A stretch of 64,000 nt of DNA from Yoonia litorea (GTDB taxonomy: Bacteria > Pseudomonadota > Alphaproteobacteria > Rhodobacterales > Rhodobacteraceae), in NCBI RefSeq assembly GCF_900114675.1, contig NZ_FOZM01000005.1:36388-100387 (forward strand), in the 5' to 3' direction. Below the pieces are notes generated by a model that searched no databases, was not told the origin of the DNA, and saw only the letters and a program-made list of their open reading frames with translations. Numbering within the stretch: the stretch's first letter is position 1; every line of letters starts with the position of its first letter. The position numbers and the translations under genes are program-made. Of the stretch, positions 25,477 through 33,774 are shown in pieces.

Positions 25477-26553
25477 ATGAGCGTCGTCACCTATTTCGTT
25501 GAAACCTCCCAGGGCTATCTCGACACCGCCGCAGAAACCCAGTTCGGATCGGTTGCGGCAACGGTGGGCACACTTCTGGTGCTGGGAACAACGCTCGTGG
25601 TGATCCTCGTCTTCCTGAACATGATCTACCAGTACAAGGCGATGGACGGACGCACGGCCTTCTGGCTCGCGGTCAAGATCGGACTGATCGGGATATTCGC
25701 GACCAACTGGGTGCAGTTCAACGCGCTTTCCGCCGCAATCCTGGCGGGGATCGACAGCATTGCGGGTGCGCTTGTCGCCTCGGTCGGTGGCGGTACCCCG
25801 GGGCCCTCTGGCACGTTCGCGGAAGAATTCGACCGGTTGATCGCCGAGTTGGGGGACTATTTGAACGCCGCTGGTTCCGAGTTGAACTGGATGGCCGGCG
25901 CCATGCTCGACATCGTCGGTGTGCTTCTGCTCTCGATCCTCGGCGGGCTGGCCGCCTTCATCCTCGTGGCTTCTCGACTGATGATCGCTCTTCTGATCGG
26001 GATTGCCCCGGTCATGATCTTCCTAACCCTCTTCGAGGTGACCAAGGACTATTTTGCACGCTGGCTGTCCGCCCTGGTCTCCTTCGCGCTTTACCCGATC
26101 GTCGTGGCCGGCGTGTTCGCGACAATCACCGGCGTTTCCGCCGCACTCATCGGCGAGCTTGGCGACCCGGAAGGCGCCTCAAACATCGGCGCGCTCATCC
26201 CCTTCTTCATGATGGTGCTCATGGCCAAGGGCTTCATCATCGCCACACCCTTCATCGTCCGTGCGATCTCGGGAAATATCATGATGCCCGCCCTCTCCGG
26301 TGGCCTTGGTGGCGGCTACAGCTTCGCCCGCGCTGCAATGGGCAGCCAACAGGCCTACAATCGCTACTTGATCGGCGGGGCGAGTGGCGCGGAGTATGCA
26401 GCCCTTAGAGCGCGGCAGTTCTTTGGTGTGCAGCCGATGCCCGTAAGGCAGGGGATGGGTCAGACAGGTCAAACAAGCGGCACAGGGTCACCGGGGGCCG
26501 GGTCCCAGATGCTTGCGCAACTGGCACGTCTTGGAAGGCTGGGGCGGCGGTGA
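25477..26553 (+). CDS. virB6: VirB6 polytopic channel protein
   Basis: A 358-residue protein with six or more membrane helices and the VirB6/TrbL core (LLVLGTTLVVILVFLNMIYQ, LMIALLIGIAPVMIFLTLFE, FARWLSALVSFALYPIVVAG). The tail is glycine/serine-rich and probably cytoplasmic or periplasmic disordered. VirB6 forms the inner-membrane path for substrate. It lies last, rather than between virB5 and virB8 as in the Agrobacterium order, and ends convergently against the methyltransferase gene. Confidence 0.9.
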   Translation: MSVVTYFVETSQGYLDTAAETQFGSVAATVGTLLVLGTTLVVILVFLNMIYQYKAMDGRTAFWLAVKIGLIGIFATNWVQFNALSAAILAGIDSIAGALVASVGGGTPGPSGTFAEEFDRLIAELGDYLNAAGSELNWMAGAMLDIVGVLLLSILGGLAAFILVASRLMIALLIGIAPVMIFLTLFEVTKDYFARWLSALVSFALYPIVVAGVFATITGVSAALIGELGDPEGASNIGALIPFFMMVLMAKGFIIATPFIVRAISGNIMMPALSGGLGGGYSFARAAMGSQQAYNRYLIGGASGAEYAALRARQFFGVQPMPVRQGMGQTGQTSGTGSPGAGSQMLAQLARLGRLGRR

Positions 26554-26651
26554 CGATCCAAAATTGCCGCTCAGCCGATGTCGGAGATGCTGCTCCTAGT
26601 TATTTCGGAACGAGCCATCGGCAGTCGCAATAGTTTTGTATTCGTCTACGC

Positions 26652-27830
26652 TCAAAGCGTGCTGATTTGATCCGTCTCTAGCTTCTCACGAACGCCCGAG
26701 GCGATGATATGTGCCAATTGGCAGGGCACCGCGTTGCCAAGCTGCCTCATCGTTTCCGTCCAAGAACCATGGAACACCATGTCGTCAGGAAAGGTCTGCA
26801 ACCGCGCACTCTCGCGCACTGTGAAATAGCGGACAGAGCCGTCCGGCCGGCGTAGCATGTTTTCGCCGCCCGGTACCCCGTGTACGCCCGCCTTAAGCGT
26901 TTTGGCGGGCTCATCTAGGGGGCTGCCCGTGTGTCCCGTATAGGAGCGTGCACCGGGCTGGAACCGGTGGTCATGAAAGCCCGATGCCGTGCCGGCCGCG
27001 TGTTCAGGGTCAGGAAGATCGGAAATCGCGTCGCGCACGGTCAGCCAAGGCTCTTCCAAAGGCCGGTCAGGTATCTTCAAGGCCCGAAGCCTTGCCGCGC
27101 CTCCATCCGGCCGATTCTTGGTAGCGACGCGATGTAGATCCCAGTAGACGCCGTCGCGCCACTGCGACCATAGCAATGCATCGCGTGAGTGGGTCGGCTG
27201 CGGAAAGTGCCACTCTATCTCAGTGTCCGCTCGGAAGCCGACAAGGAAAATACGCTCGCGACGCTGTGGCACACCATAGTTGGCTGAATTCATAACTCGC
27301 ATGACCACGCGATAGTGCAGGTCCTTCTCAGTTCCCTTGGTGTGGTAGTCCTCGAGGCGAGCCAGGTGGGTCAACCATTCCTCATCCCGCTTGGCGACAA
27401 GGTTAGGATAGGTCAGCTGAAGTCTGATGTACTCTAGGTAGTTTGCGAAGCTACTGCGTGTGAGCCCCTTCACGTTTTCAAAGATGAAAGCTCTTGGTCG
27501 AAGCTCGCGTACCGCGCGGATCGCCTGCGGGAACATATCCCTGCTGTCGAGGAAGGCGCGGTGGCGTCCACCCATCGAAAATGGCTGGCAGGGCGGACCG
27601 CCCGTCACCAAGTCGATGCGGTCGTTCACCCCCCCGAAATCATACTGCCGCACATCACCCTCATGGATCGGCCAATGCACGATTGGGTCTAGACCGCGAT
27701 CCTTGTTCTCGCGGAGGGTGTCACACGCCCATCTGTCCCAGTCCATGACTGCGGCAGGTCGGAAGCCCGCCTGACTAACGCCGATCCCAAGCCCGCCAGC
27801 ACCAACGAAGAGCTCGACCGATCGCATCAT
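26652..27830 (-). CDS. dcm: DNA cytosine-5 methyltransferase
   Basis: A 392-residue C5 methyltransferase with the standard motif order: I (LFVGAGGLGIGVSQAG), IV (GGPPCQPFSMGGRH, catalytic Cys81), VI (FENVKG), VIII (QRRERIFLVG), IX (RESARLQTFPDDM) and X (QLGNAVPCQLA). The target recognition region lies between VIII and IX. It would methylate cytosine in the site guarded by the linked nuclease system. The start codon overlaps the vsr stop (ATGA), which fixes the start at 27830; the frame itself opens at 27908. Confidence 0.95.
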   Translation of the reverse strand: MMRSVELFVGAGGLGIGVSQAGFRPAAVMDWDRWACDTLRENKDRGLDPIVHWPIHEGDVRQYDFGGVNDRIDLVTGGPPCQPFSMGGRHRAFLDSRDMFPQAIRAVRELRPRAFIFENVKGLTRSSFANYLEYIRLQLTYPNLVAKRDEEWLTHLARLEDYHTKGTEKDLHYRVVMRVMNSANYGVPQRRERIFLVGFRADTEIEWHFPQPTHSRDALLWSQWRDGVYWDLHRVATKNRPDGGAARLRALKIPDRPLEEPWLTVRDAISDLPDPEHAAGTASGFHDHRFQPGARSYTGHTGSPLDEPAKTLKAGVHGVPGGENMLRRPDGSVRYFTVRESARLQTFPDDMVFHGSWTETMRQLGNAVPCQLAHIIASGVREKLETDQISTL

Positions 27831-28237
27831 CCCAAAAACTCCCCGACCCTTGTCTGCAAATCCTCCCGGTTCTTTGTCTGGCATTCCCAGACTTCCAGGA
27901 TTTTCCATCCAAGTTCCGCGAGCAGGGCGAGATTACTCTCGTCCCGTTTCCTATTTGTTTCCAGCTTCGGACCCCAAAAGTCCAGCTTGGATTTCGGGAG
28001 TCTCGCCAGCGAGCACGTCGGGTCTGGATGTCGGTGCCAAAAACAGCCGTGTACGAAGATTACCTTTCTTCGAGCTGGAAAGACGAGATCGGGCTTACCG
28101 GGCAGCTCACTGCGATGAAGCCTGTAGCGATAGCCCATACCATGCACTAGACGGCGCACCAGCAGCTCCGGCTTGGTGTCACGGTTGCGGACACGGCTCA
28201 TGCGCTCGCTCCGTTGTTCTGGCGTTAGCGTATCCAT
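27827..28237 (-). CDS. vsr: Very short patch repair endonuclease Vsr
   Basis: The 136-residue product starts MDTLTPEQRSERMSRVRNRD and has the nuclease core ELPGKPDLVFPARRKVIFVH, followed by GCFWHRHPDPTC with the zinc ligands. Vsr nicks T:G mismatches that arise when 5-methylcytosine deaminates, so it partners the C5 methyltransferase. In some predicted restriction loci Vsr-fold proteins act as the nuclease instead. The frame is open to 28360, but ATG at 28237 is the family start. Confidence 0.93.
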   Translation of the reverse strand: MDTLTPEQRSERMSRVRNRDTKPELLVRRLVHGMGYRYRLHRSELPGKPDLVFPARRKVIFVHGCFWHRHPDPTCSLARLPKSKLDFWGPKLETNRKRDESNLALLAELGWKILEVWECQTKNREDLQTRVGEFLG

Positions 28238-28298
28238 TGTTATCTCTATGCTGCCCAAATCAGAGGGCCGCAACTCTGAACTGCCGAGATCAAATTGA

Positions 28299-28820
28299 CT
28301 AGTCCAACCAAACCAGACGTTTGATCCCGATTTTTTCGGCCGCACACTCGACAACAGCACGCTGAGTTTCCATTCCGAATTTTGCTGAAGATTCAGTCAG
28401 CACAGCTGCAAAAGGCTCACTATTCCCGAAAGCACGCTCATGAAGGGCCATCAACGTTACCTTCCAGTCAGCTGCCTTGCTCCAAGCGATCTGGCGCCCG
28501 TCGGGGAGAAGGCAGCCGTGCGGTTTAATAAAGGTCGCGCTGACCTCTGCACCCTCGTCAATCCCGAGCACCCGGAACACGCGCGCTGGGTTGGCAGAGG
28601 ACTCTCTAGTGTAGGATTTAAGGAGCGTATCCTTGATATAAACGCGAACTTTTCGCGGATCCATATACTGACCCAACCTTCCGCCAACACTCTCCGTCTC
28701 GGTCCACACCGAATAGTAACGCGACTTATCGGAAGCCGAGAGCGCCGACCAGTTGAGCCGATCAGCTTCCGCCCAAAGGTGTTCCTTGATCTCGTTTCGA
28801 ACGCTCACTGGTACCCTCAT
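28299..28820 (-). CDS. Unknown protein of the GHKL/helicase restriction island
   Basis: The 173-residue product shows no motif I can name. It begins MRVPVSVRNEIKEHLWAEAD and ends in AAEKIGIKRLVWLD, and reads as a compact alpha/beta protein with no signal or membrane segment. The start overlaps the helicase stop by four bases, so it is co-translated with it and should have a tied function, for example site recognition or a specificity subunit. The vsr gene follows after 61 bases. Confidence 0.7.
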   Translation of the reverse strand: MRVPVSVRNEIKEHLWAEADRLNWSALSASDKSRYYSVWTETESVGGRLGQYMDPRKVRVYIKDTLLKSYTRESSANPARVFRVLGIDEGAEVSATFIKPHGCLLPDGRQIAWSKAADWKVTLMALHERAFGNSEPFAAVLTESSAKFGMETQRAVVECAAEKIGIKRLVWLD

Positions 28821-30490
28821 TGCACACCCCCCGGCTGAGGCGCGGGTGGAAACTCAAACTGCGGAACTTCCAGTTGTGCGTCACCCTCGCGTAAGATCAA
28901 ATCGGCCTGATCCTTCATCCATTCGAGCATGAAATTTCCTGCCGAAGCATCGCGAAAATTGATGAGATTGTGTCCGAGAGGCAACCGTTCGATTGGACCC
29001 GCAGCCGCCTTCTCTAATTCGATAACTTCCGCCACTCGACGCAGATCCGTCACGAAATCCATCACGATTACCTTGTCTTTGCCATGACTCAGGCGGAGCC
29101 CTCGGCCAAGCTGCTGAACAAAGATCCGACGGCTATGTGTCGCGCGCATGAAGACGATTAGATCGACATCGGGAACGTCGACACCTTCGTTGAACAAGTC
29201 GACGCTGGAGAGTACATCAATGTCCCCTCGTCGGAACATCGCCATGAGCCGATCGCGCTCGCGGGCTTCTTGCCTTGACGAAATAGACTCAGCGCGCAAT
29301 CCGTAACCACGAAGCGTGCCCGCGAAACTCTCCGCGTGATCAACCGTTGGAGAGAATACGATCCCACCCCGCCGCTTCTCGCTGCGGAAAGCCTCGACGA
29401 TGTGCCTGGCCGCCTCATCGTCGCGAGTTGGCATCAGAAGCTTCTTGTTCAGTTGGTTTAGAGAATAGTTGTGTGAAGAGATTTCCTGTACGAACTCCCA
29501 GTCGACGTTGTCTGCTAGCAGTCGATAATCGACCTCGCAAAGGTATTTCTGCCTCAAGCCGTCTGAGATACCGAGCCGAACAAGCGGCTTGCCCAACAGC
29601 TCATCAATGTCGAAACCGTCGCCGCGCCACGGCGTTGCCGTTGCTCCACCGACCATAGGTGGCTCAAGAGCAGCGAGCGCACGCCGAAAACTAGCGGATC
29701 CGATATGATGTGCCTCATCGACAAGCACCAAGCCAAAACTTGGTAGATCATCGACACGTCCAATGATGCTTTGCACCGTCGCGAAAGTGATTCCGTCGTA
29801 AAAAGATGGTGTCTCATCGCCCGATAGCATATGCGTTGGAACCCACTTAGGCAGCTGATGCCAAAATCCGAATTGTAGCTGTCTAATGAGCTCACGTTTA
29901 TCGGCGAGAACGAGCACCCGGTTTTCGCGAATGAGGCCATCACGATAGAGATCCGCGACAACTTCCGCCATTACCACGGTCTTGCCTAAACCAGTTGCAA
30001 GCACGACTTGAGCGCGACCTGTGTCCGTGAGGCCTTCTCGAAATCTATCGGCTGCCTCTTGCTGATATGGCCTTAGATCCCTTCTCGATTTAGCGTACTC
30101 AGAGACTTCTTGAGCAAGGTGAGCAAGACGAGCTGGATCTAGTAATTCGACCTTGATCCCTATCCGGCGGAAACGTTCTATTTCGGCTAAGACTCCACCA
30201 CCAACCGCCCGTGAAGTCGCCAGTAGCATACGGTTGGCACCATAGTATGTTCCGGCGTCGACAACTTCTTGGACCGCATGCTTTGTCGGCGGGGCGGTCG
30301 TAGTGTGTTTGCACTGCACAACCCATATCTCGCCGTTTTTCACGCCAATGACATCTGCGCCTTTGTCACCCGAACCGCCAACCACGCGCACATCATCGAA
30401 GCCTGCATGCATCAAAATTCTTGCAACATCGCGCTCAAACGCTTGCCAAGGACCACGTAAGAGCCGCCTGTCGTCAAGAAAATGCTTCAT
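28817..30490 (-). CDS. Mrr-type nuclease fused to a superfamily 2 helicase
   Basis: Residues 10-125 form an Mrr-like PD-(D/E)xK domain: GDKGADVIG (Asp46) and WVVQCKHTT (Gln59 and Lys61). Residues 140-557 form an SF2 helicase with Walker A ATGLGKTVV (about 165-173), DEAHHIG (about 258-264), GATATPWRG and the motif VI region QQLGRGLRLSHG. The domain pair resembles restriction helicases that translocate and cut. It overlaps the ATPase gene before it and the unknown gene after it as ATGA, so three proteins are made together. Confidence 0.88.
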   Translation of the reverse strand: MKHFLDDRRLLRGPWQAFERDVARILMHAGFDDVRVVGGSGDKGADVIGVKNGEIWVVQCKHTTTAPPTKHAVQEVVDAGTYYGANRMLLATSRAVGGGVLAEIERFRRIGIKVELLDPARLAHLAQEVSEYAKSRRDLRPYQQEAADRFREGLTDTGRAQVVLATGLGKTVVMAEVVADLYRDGLIRENRVLVLADKRELIRQLQFGFWHQLPKWVPTHMLSGDETPSFYDGITFATVQSIIGRVDDLPSFGLVLVDEAHHIGSASFRRALAALEPPMVGGATATPWRGDGFDIDELLGKPLVRLGISDGLRQKYLCEVDYRLLADNVDWEFVQEISSHNYSLNQLNKKLLMPTRDDEAARHIVEAFRSEKRRGGIVFSPTVDHAESFAGTLRGYGLRAESISSRQEARERDRLMAMFRRGDIDVLSSVDLFNEGVDVPDVDLIVFMRATHSRRIFVQQLGRGLRLSHGKDKVIVMDFVTDLRRVAEVIELEKAAAGPIERLPLGHNLINFRDASAGNFMLEWMKDQADLILREGDAQLEVPQFEFPPAPQPGGVQ

Positions 30491-32880
30491 ACAGAGATCT
30501 CAACATCTGGCTTCAATAGCTCCAGAGACATTACAGCCCTTATGACCTCACTACGTGAACTGCTGGCGAGATCTCCGCTGTCTTGCTTGGAGAGCCAAAC
30601 AGCGTCGTCAATCAAGGCAAGATAACGCGACAAGACACCAGCGCGTGCTTCGGCGGTGATTTGCGAGTCTCCGTAATCAAGGTCAGCGTAAGGGGAATCC
30701 CAGAGCTTGCCGTCGAAGCAGAGGTCCGGTCGCTTCTCAACGGCAATCCGAACAATTTCGAGTGGCCCAGAAAGAAGGAAACTACCATTCACCGTGGCCT
30801 CGGAAGGTTTGATTTTTTTTGCTGCCAAAGAGCGCATAACCGCAGTCTGCTCATCCACGCCTAAGTCGTTGAAGAGAGAAGCGCGTTCCTCCTCGGGACA
30901 AACCGAAACAAGACAACGAGCCACATCAACTAAAACCGACGTGGCACTATTGGGCAATGCCTTTAGGTCAAGAGCCGTTTCTTCGCCGTATGCATCCCGG
31001 AAATCCGCGAACAATTGAGCAAAGTCGGGCTCTTGGCTAGAATTGCGAGTCTGGTCCGCAGTCATATAAGCGAGATGCGCAAGGAGCGCGTCCCTTGGCG
31101 TCATTGTGATTGACTCAAAGGCTTTGTGTGCAGGGTTAAAAAGAAAATGATGGGTCTTGGTCGTCACGTCACCCATAATCATGGCCCACGGAGCATCTGC
31201 CGCTAAATCGGGGTCCTTGGAGTCGACCTCATATGCTACGACATTCCATCTCATACCAGTACCGCCATGTTGATACCGGCGACTTAGGAGCGGCGCTTCG
31301 CGACGCTCCGGTGCCGCGGGTTTCTCTGGCTCGGGAGGCGTTGCCGGATCCGGATCAGGCGTATCGCCGCCGGATGTTGCGCCGCCGAGGAGGCCTGGCG
31401 GAAGTTGTCCATCGCCACCAGTTGACGGTTCCTTGCCCCCAGTTGCTCGACCGCCGGCGCCGTAGAGTAACTCACGGTCAGCGGCCTCAACTAGCTCCCA
31501 CCATTTGCTGTCGTCCTGATAGTCAGGATTGCCATCGTGGAAGGCATTGACCATTTCGACGGCGCGAGCGTTGTCCTTGACGATTAAAATTCGACCGTAG
31601 GCGCCTGCGGTCTTGGAATGAGGACTCGTCCGTCGGAAAGCTTTGAAAAGTCGAAAGAGAGGTGACTCATTTGGGCCATAGCCAAGATCTTTAGCTTTTT
31701 CAGGGCGGAGCGGCCCCTCTCCTCGGATGACTCTATACATTTCATCCCATGTCGGGTCAGCGCGATCAAAACGATCCTTAGCATAGCTGACCCGGCAATG
31801 ATCAATGTGAACCTCACCAACTATGCGACCACGGTTTCGCTGATCATCAATCGGGTACTCCCGTTCTTCATTTTCCCCATCGCTCCAGGAAAAAAGGTCC
31901 TTGTTCCCAATCTCAATTTTTCGCCCATTGCGAACAAAGTCGATACCAAACTCGGACTGGTCGAGATACCTCTGAATTCCCAGCCACCCCGTAACCTTGC
32001 GTTTACGTTCGACTACAGACTCCGCAGTCTCGCAATTCGGACATGTACCGCCCACCTCGGCATCTACGAGCCAACTCATGCAATTGATGCAGTACAATCG
32101 GGCTGCGAGTTCATGATTGATGCTGATAACCGCTGGAATATTCGTTCCGCCTGGCCCGGGAACAGTACGATCTTCATTCCACAGGCAGTGACGTCGCGCC
32201 TCGACGCGCTTGTGGTTCACATAAAGCTCGAAACTTATTGGAATTCCGTTCGGCCGAAGCATCGAAGAGTACGCTTGCGAGAGCCGTTTGCGAATTGCCG
32301 TTTGATTCGCGTTTTTTGCGAGCCATTTTCTTTGCTCCGGCTTGAGTTGCTTGATCGTAATCTCGGTACCATGTTGATCGGGATCGGCCTTTGCGCGTGA
32401 CAAACGCGGCGTCCGAAAGTGACGCTGAAGACGCAACTTGTCGAAATCGATCAGGAGGCCGTGCCACTCTCGCTCGCCCTTACGCGTAGTCCAAACTTCG
32501 GTGACCGAACCAAGACGGGCCGTGGCAATGTTGAACCCCATGCCAAACAACCCAAGGCTATCGATTGGATTATTGCCTGACCAACCGGCGCGTACGGCGC
32601 GCTCCAGCATATCTGGTGTCATGCCGGGACCATTATCGATGATCCGAAGTGTCGCTCCCGATGAGTCCGCCTGCGGCAAGTGGACATCGACCTTCGCACC
32701 AGCGACCGAGTTTCCAGCCCGCCCTTCTTTCAAAAAGCCGTCAACTGCGTTGTCGACTAGTTCCGCAACGCAGCGCCACTGATCGATGTTGATCTCGCCA
32801 AGCATCGGCAATACGCGCGGATCGGGCTCGAGATTGAATTCGCTCGCTGACCGCGGATCGTTCGCATCGATGCTCGCCAT
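30487..32880 (-). CDS. GHKL (MutL/MORC-like) ATPase with zinc ribbon
   Basis: The 797-residue protein begins with a GHKL ATPase: N-box ELVDNAVDG (Glu40 and Asn44), G1 DNGPGM (Asp82) and G2 GLFGMGFN (about 110-117). An S5-like domain and a four-cysteine zinc ribbon follow (CINC at 264-267, CPNC at 280-283). The middle holds a low-complexity Gly/Pro linker (about residues 480-530), and the C-terminal 250 residues are unrecognised. Such ATPases clamp DNA by dimerising on ATP. Iyer, Abhiman and Aravind described MORC-type ATPases beside helicases and methyltransferases in predicted restriction systems. It is the first gene of the operon. Confidence 0.85.
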   Translation of the reverse strand: MASIDANDPRSASEFNLEPDPRVLPMLGEINIDQWRCVAELVDNAVDGFLKEGRAGNSVAGAKVDVHLPQADSSGATLRIIDNGPGMTPDMLERAVRAGWSGNNPIDSLGLFGMGFNIATARLGSVTEVWTTRKGEREWHGLLIDFDKLRLQRHFRTPRLSRAKADPDQHGTEITIKQLKPEQRKWLAKNANQTAIRKRLSQAYSSMLRPNGIPISFELYVNHKRVEARRHCLWNEDRTVPGPGGTNIPAVISINHELAARLYCINCMSWLVDAEVGGTCPNCETAESVVERKRKVTGWLGIQRYLDQSEFGIDFVRNGRKIEIGNKDLFSWSDGENEEREYPIDDQRNRGRIVGEVHIDHCRVSYAKDRFDRADPTWDEMYRVIRGEGPLRPEKAKDLGYGPNESPLFRLFKAFRRTSPHSKTAGAYGRILIVKDNARAVEMVNAFHDGNPDYQDDSKWWELVEAADRELLYGAGGRATGGKEPSTGGDGQLPPGLLGGATSGGDTPDPDPATPPEPEKPAAPERREAPLLSRRYQHGGTGMRWNVVAYEVDSKDPDLAADAPWAMIMGDVTTKTHHFLFNPAHKAFESITMTPRDALLAHLAYMTADQTRNSSQEPDFAQLFADFRDAYGEETALDLKALPNSATSVLVDVARCLVSVCPEEERASLFNDLGVDEQTAVMRSLAAKKIKPSEATVNGSFLLSGPLEIVRIAVEKRPDLCFDGKLWDSPYADLDYGDSQITAEARAGVLSRYLALIDDAVWLSKQDSGDLASSSRSEVIRAVMSLELLKPDVEISV

Positions 32881-32905
32881 TACACTGATTCCCCATTAAT
32901 CTCAG

Positions 32906-32922
32906 GATATTCTGTCAATATC
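32906..32922. promoter_or_regulatory. Dyad in the divergent promoter of the defence island
   Basis: GATATT-CTGTC-AATATC, perfect six-base arms, within the 91 bases between the ATPase start (leftward) and the nuclease-like gene start (rightward). A regulator binding here could control both. No regulator gene lies in the island. Confidence 0.4.
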
Positions 32923-32971
32923 TCCGTACGATATGGAGGCCTCAGGTTGAACACAAGCGAAGGAAGAAGAC

Positions 32972-33673
32972 TTGACTGCAGGCACTCCAGCTCCCTCGAC
33001 TTCGGAACTCGAAGACTACCTCGAGCGCATGCGCCCGACAGTAGACGAAACAATTGACAGGCTAGGTGCAACCCGCTTCCGGGAAGATCCCATCGCAGGT
33101 AGGAAGTACTCCCGTGCGACCTCGATCATCAGCTCAGCTTACAAGAGACATGGCACCATCCTTCAAAGGGCCCTGCTTGAGCGGCTTAAGGACTGCGCCA
33201 GATTGCGCGTTTGGACAGAGGACGACTTCAAGCTTTCACATGACACACTCCGGGAGGTCCGCATCGCCGAACGGCTAGACTCCTTGTTAGAGGTGCACCT
33301 TCCGTATGGAGATCGCGAACGCTCCGTGCGCGTTGACATCTTGGTATTCGACGATGCAAGTCGCTCCCTTAACGCCTACAATGTCAAACGCGGCAACGGT
33401 TCATACGACGGCGGAAAGCGGCGCCTTATTCACGAAGAGCTCGTTCGTACCCAAATGCTTCTCACCGATTACGGCCGCGGGATCGGGCTCTCGTCGGAGA
33501 CAAGCAATGCTCACGTCATCTTTTACTACGGCCTTCTTTCATTACCACCGCCACTTGCTATCTCTGGTGACTATCTCGACGAGCATTTCCAATTCTCTGT
33601 CCACGAGGCAATCGAACTCGTGAACGCTTATTTCGTTACACGGTTATCAGCGCTCATTGAGCAGGAAGAGTAG
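32972..33673 (+). CDS. Putative PD-(D/E)xK-like nuclease, divergent from the defence operon
   Basis: A 233-residue soluble protein. The stretch around residues 110-140 (VRVDILVFDDASRSLNAYNV, then KRGNG) has a beta-hairpin with Asp and Lys spaced as in a PD-(D/E)xK active site, though with Asn-Val-Lys in place of the usual ExK, so the assignment is tentative. The start is TTG with AAGGAAG upstream. Shared intergenic space with the GHKL ATPase gene suggests it belongs to the island as nuclease or modifier; it could also be an unrelated neighbour. Confidence 0.5.
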   Translation: MTAGTPAPSTSELEDYLERMRPTVDETIDRLGATRFREDPIAGRKYSRATSIISSAYKRHGTILQRALLERLKDCARLRVWTEDDFKLSHDTLREVRIAERLDSLLEVHLPYGDRERSVRVDILVFDDASRSLNAYNVKRGNGSYDGGKRRLIHEELVRTQMLLTDYGRGIGLSSETSNAHVIFYYGLLSLPPPLAISGDYLDEHFQFSVHEAIELVNAYFVTRLSALIEQEE

Positions 33674-33774
33674 CTCCACCAATCATTTAAGTGGCACAGC
33701 TCGAGGAGGCCGAAACATGACCGCTTTCCGCCGTTCCCTTTAGAACATCTCGCCCGAAGAAACGTCAAACCGCT

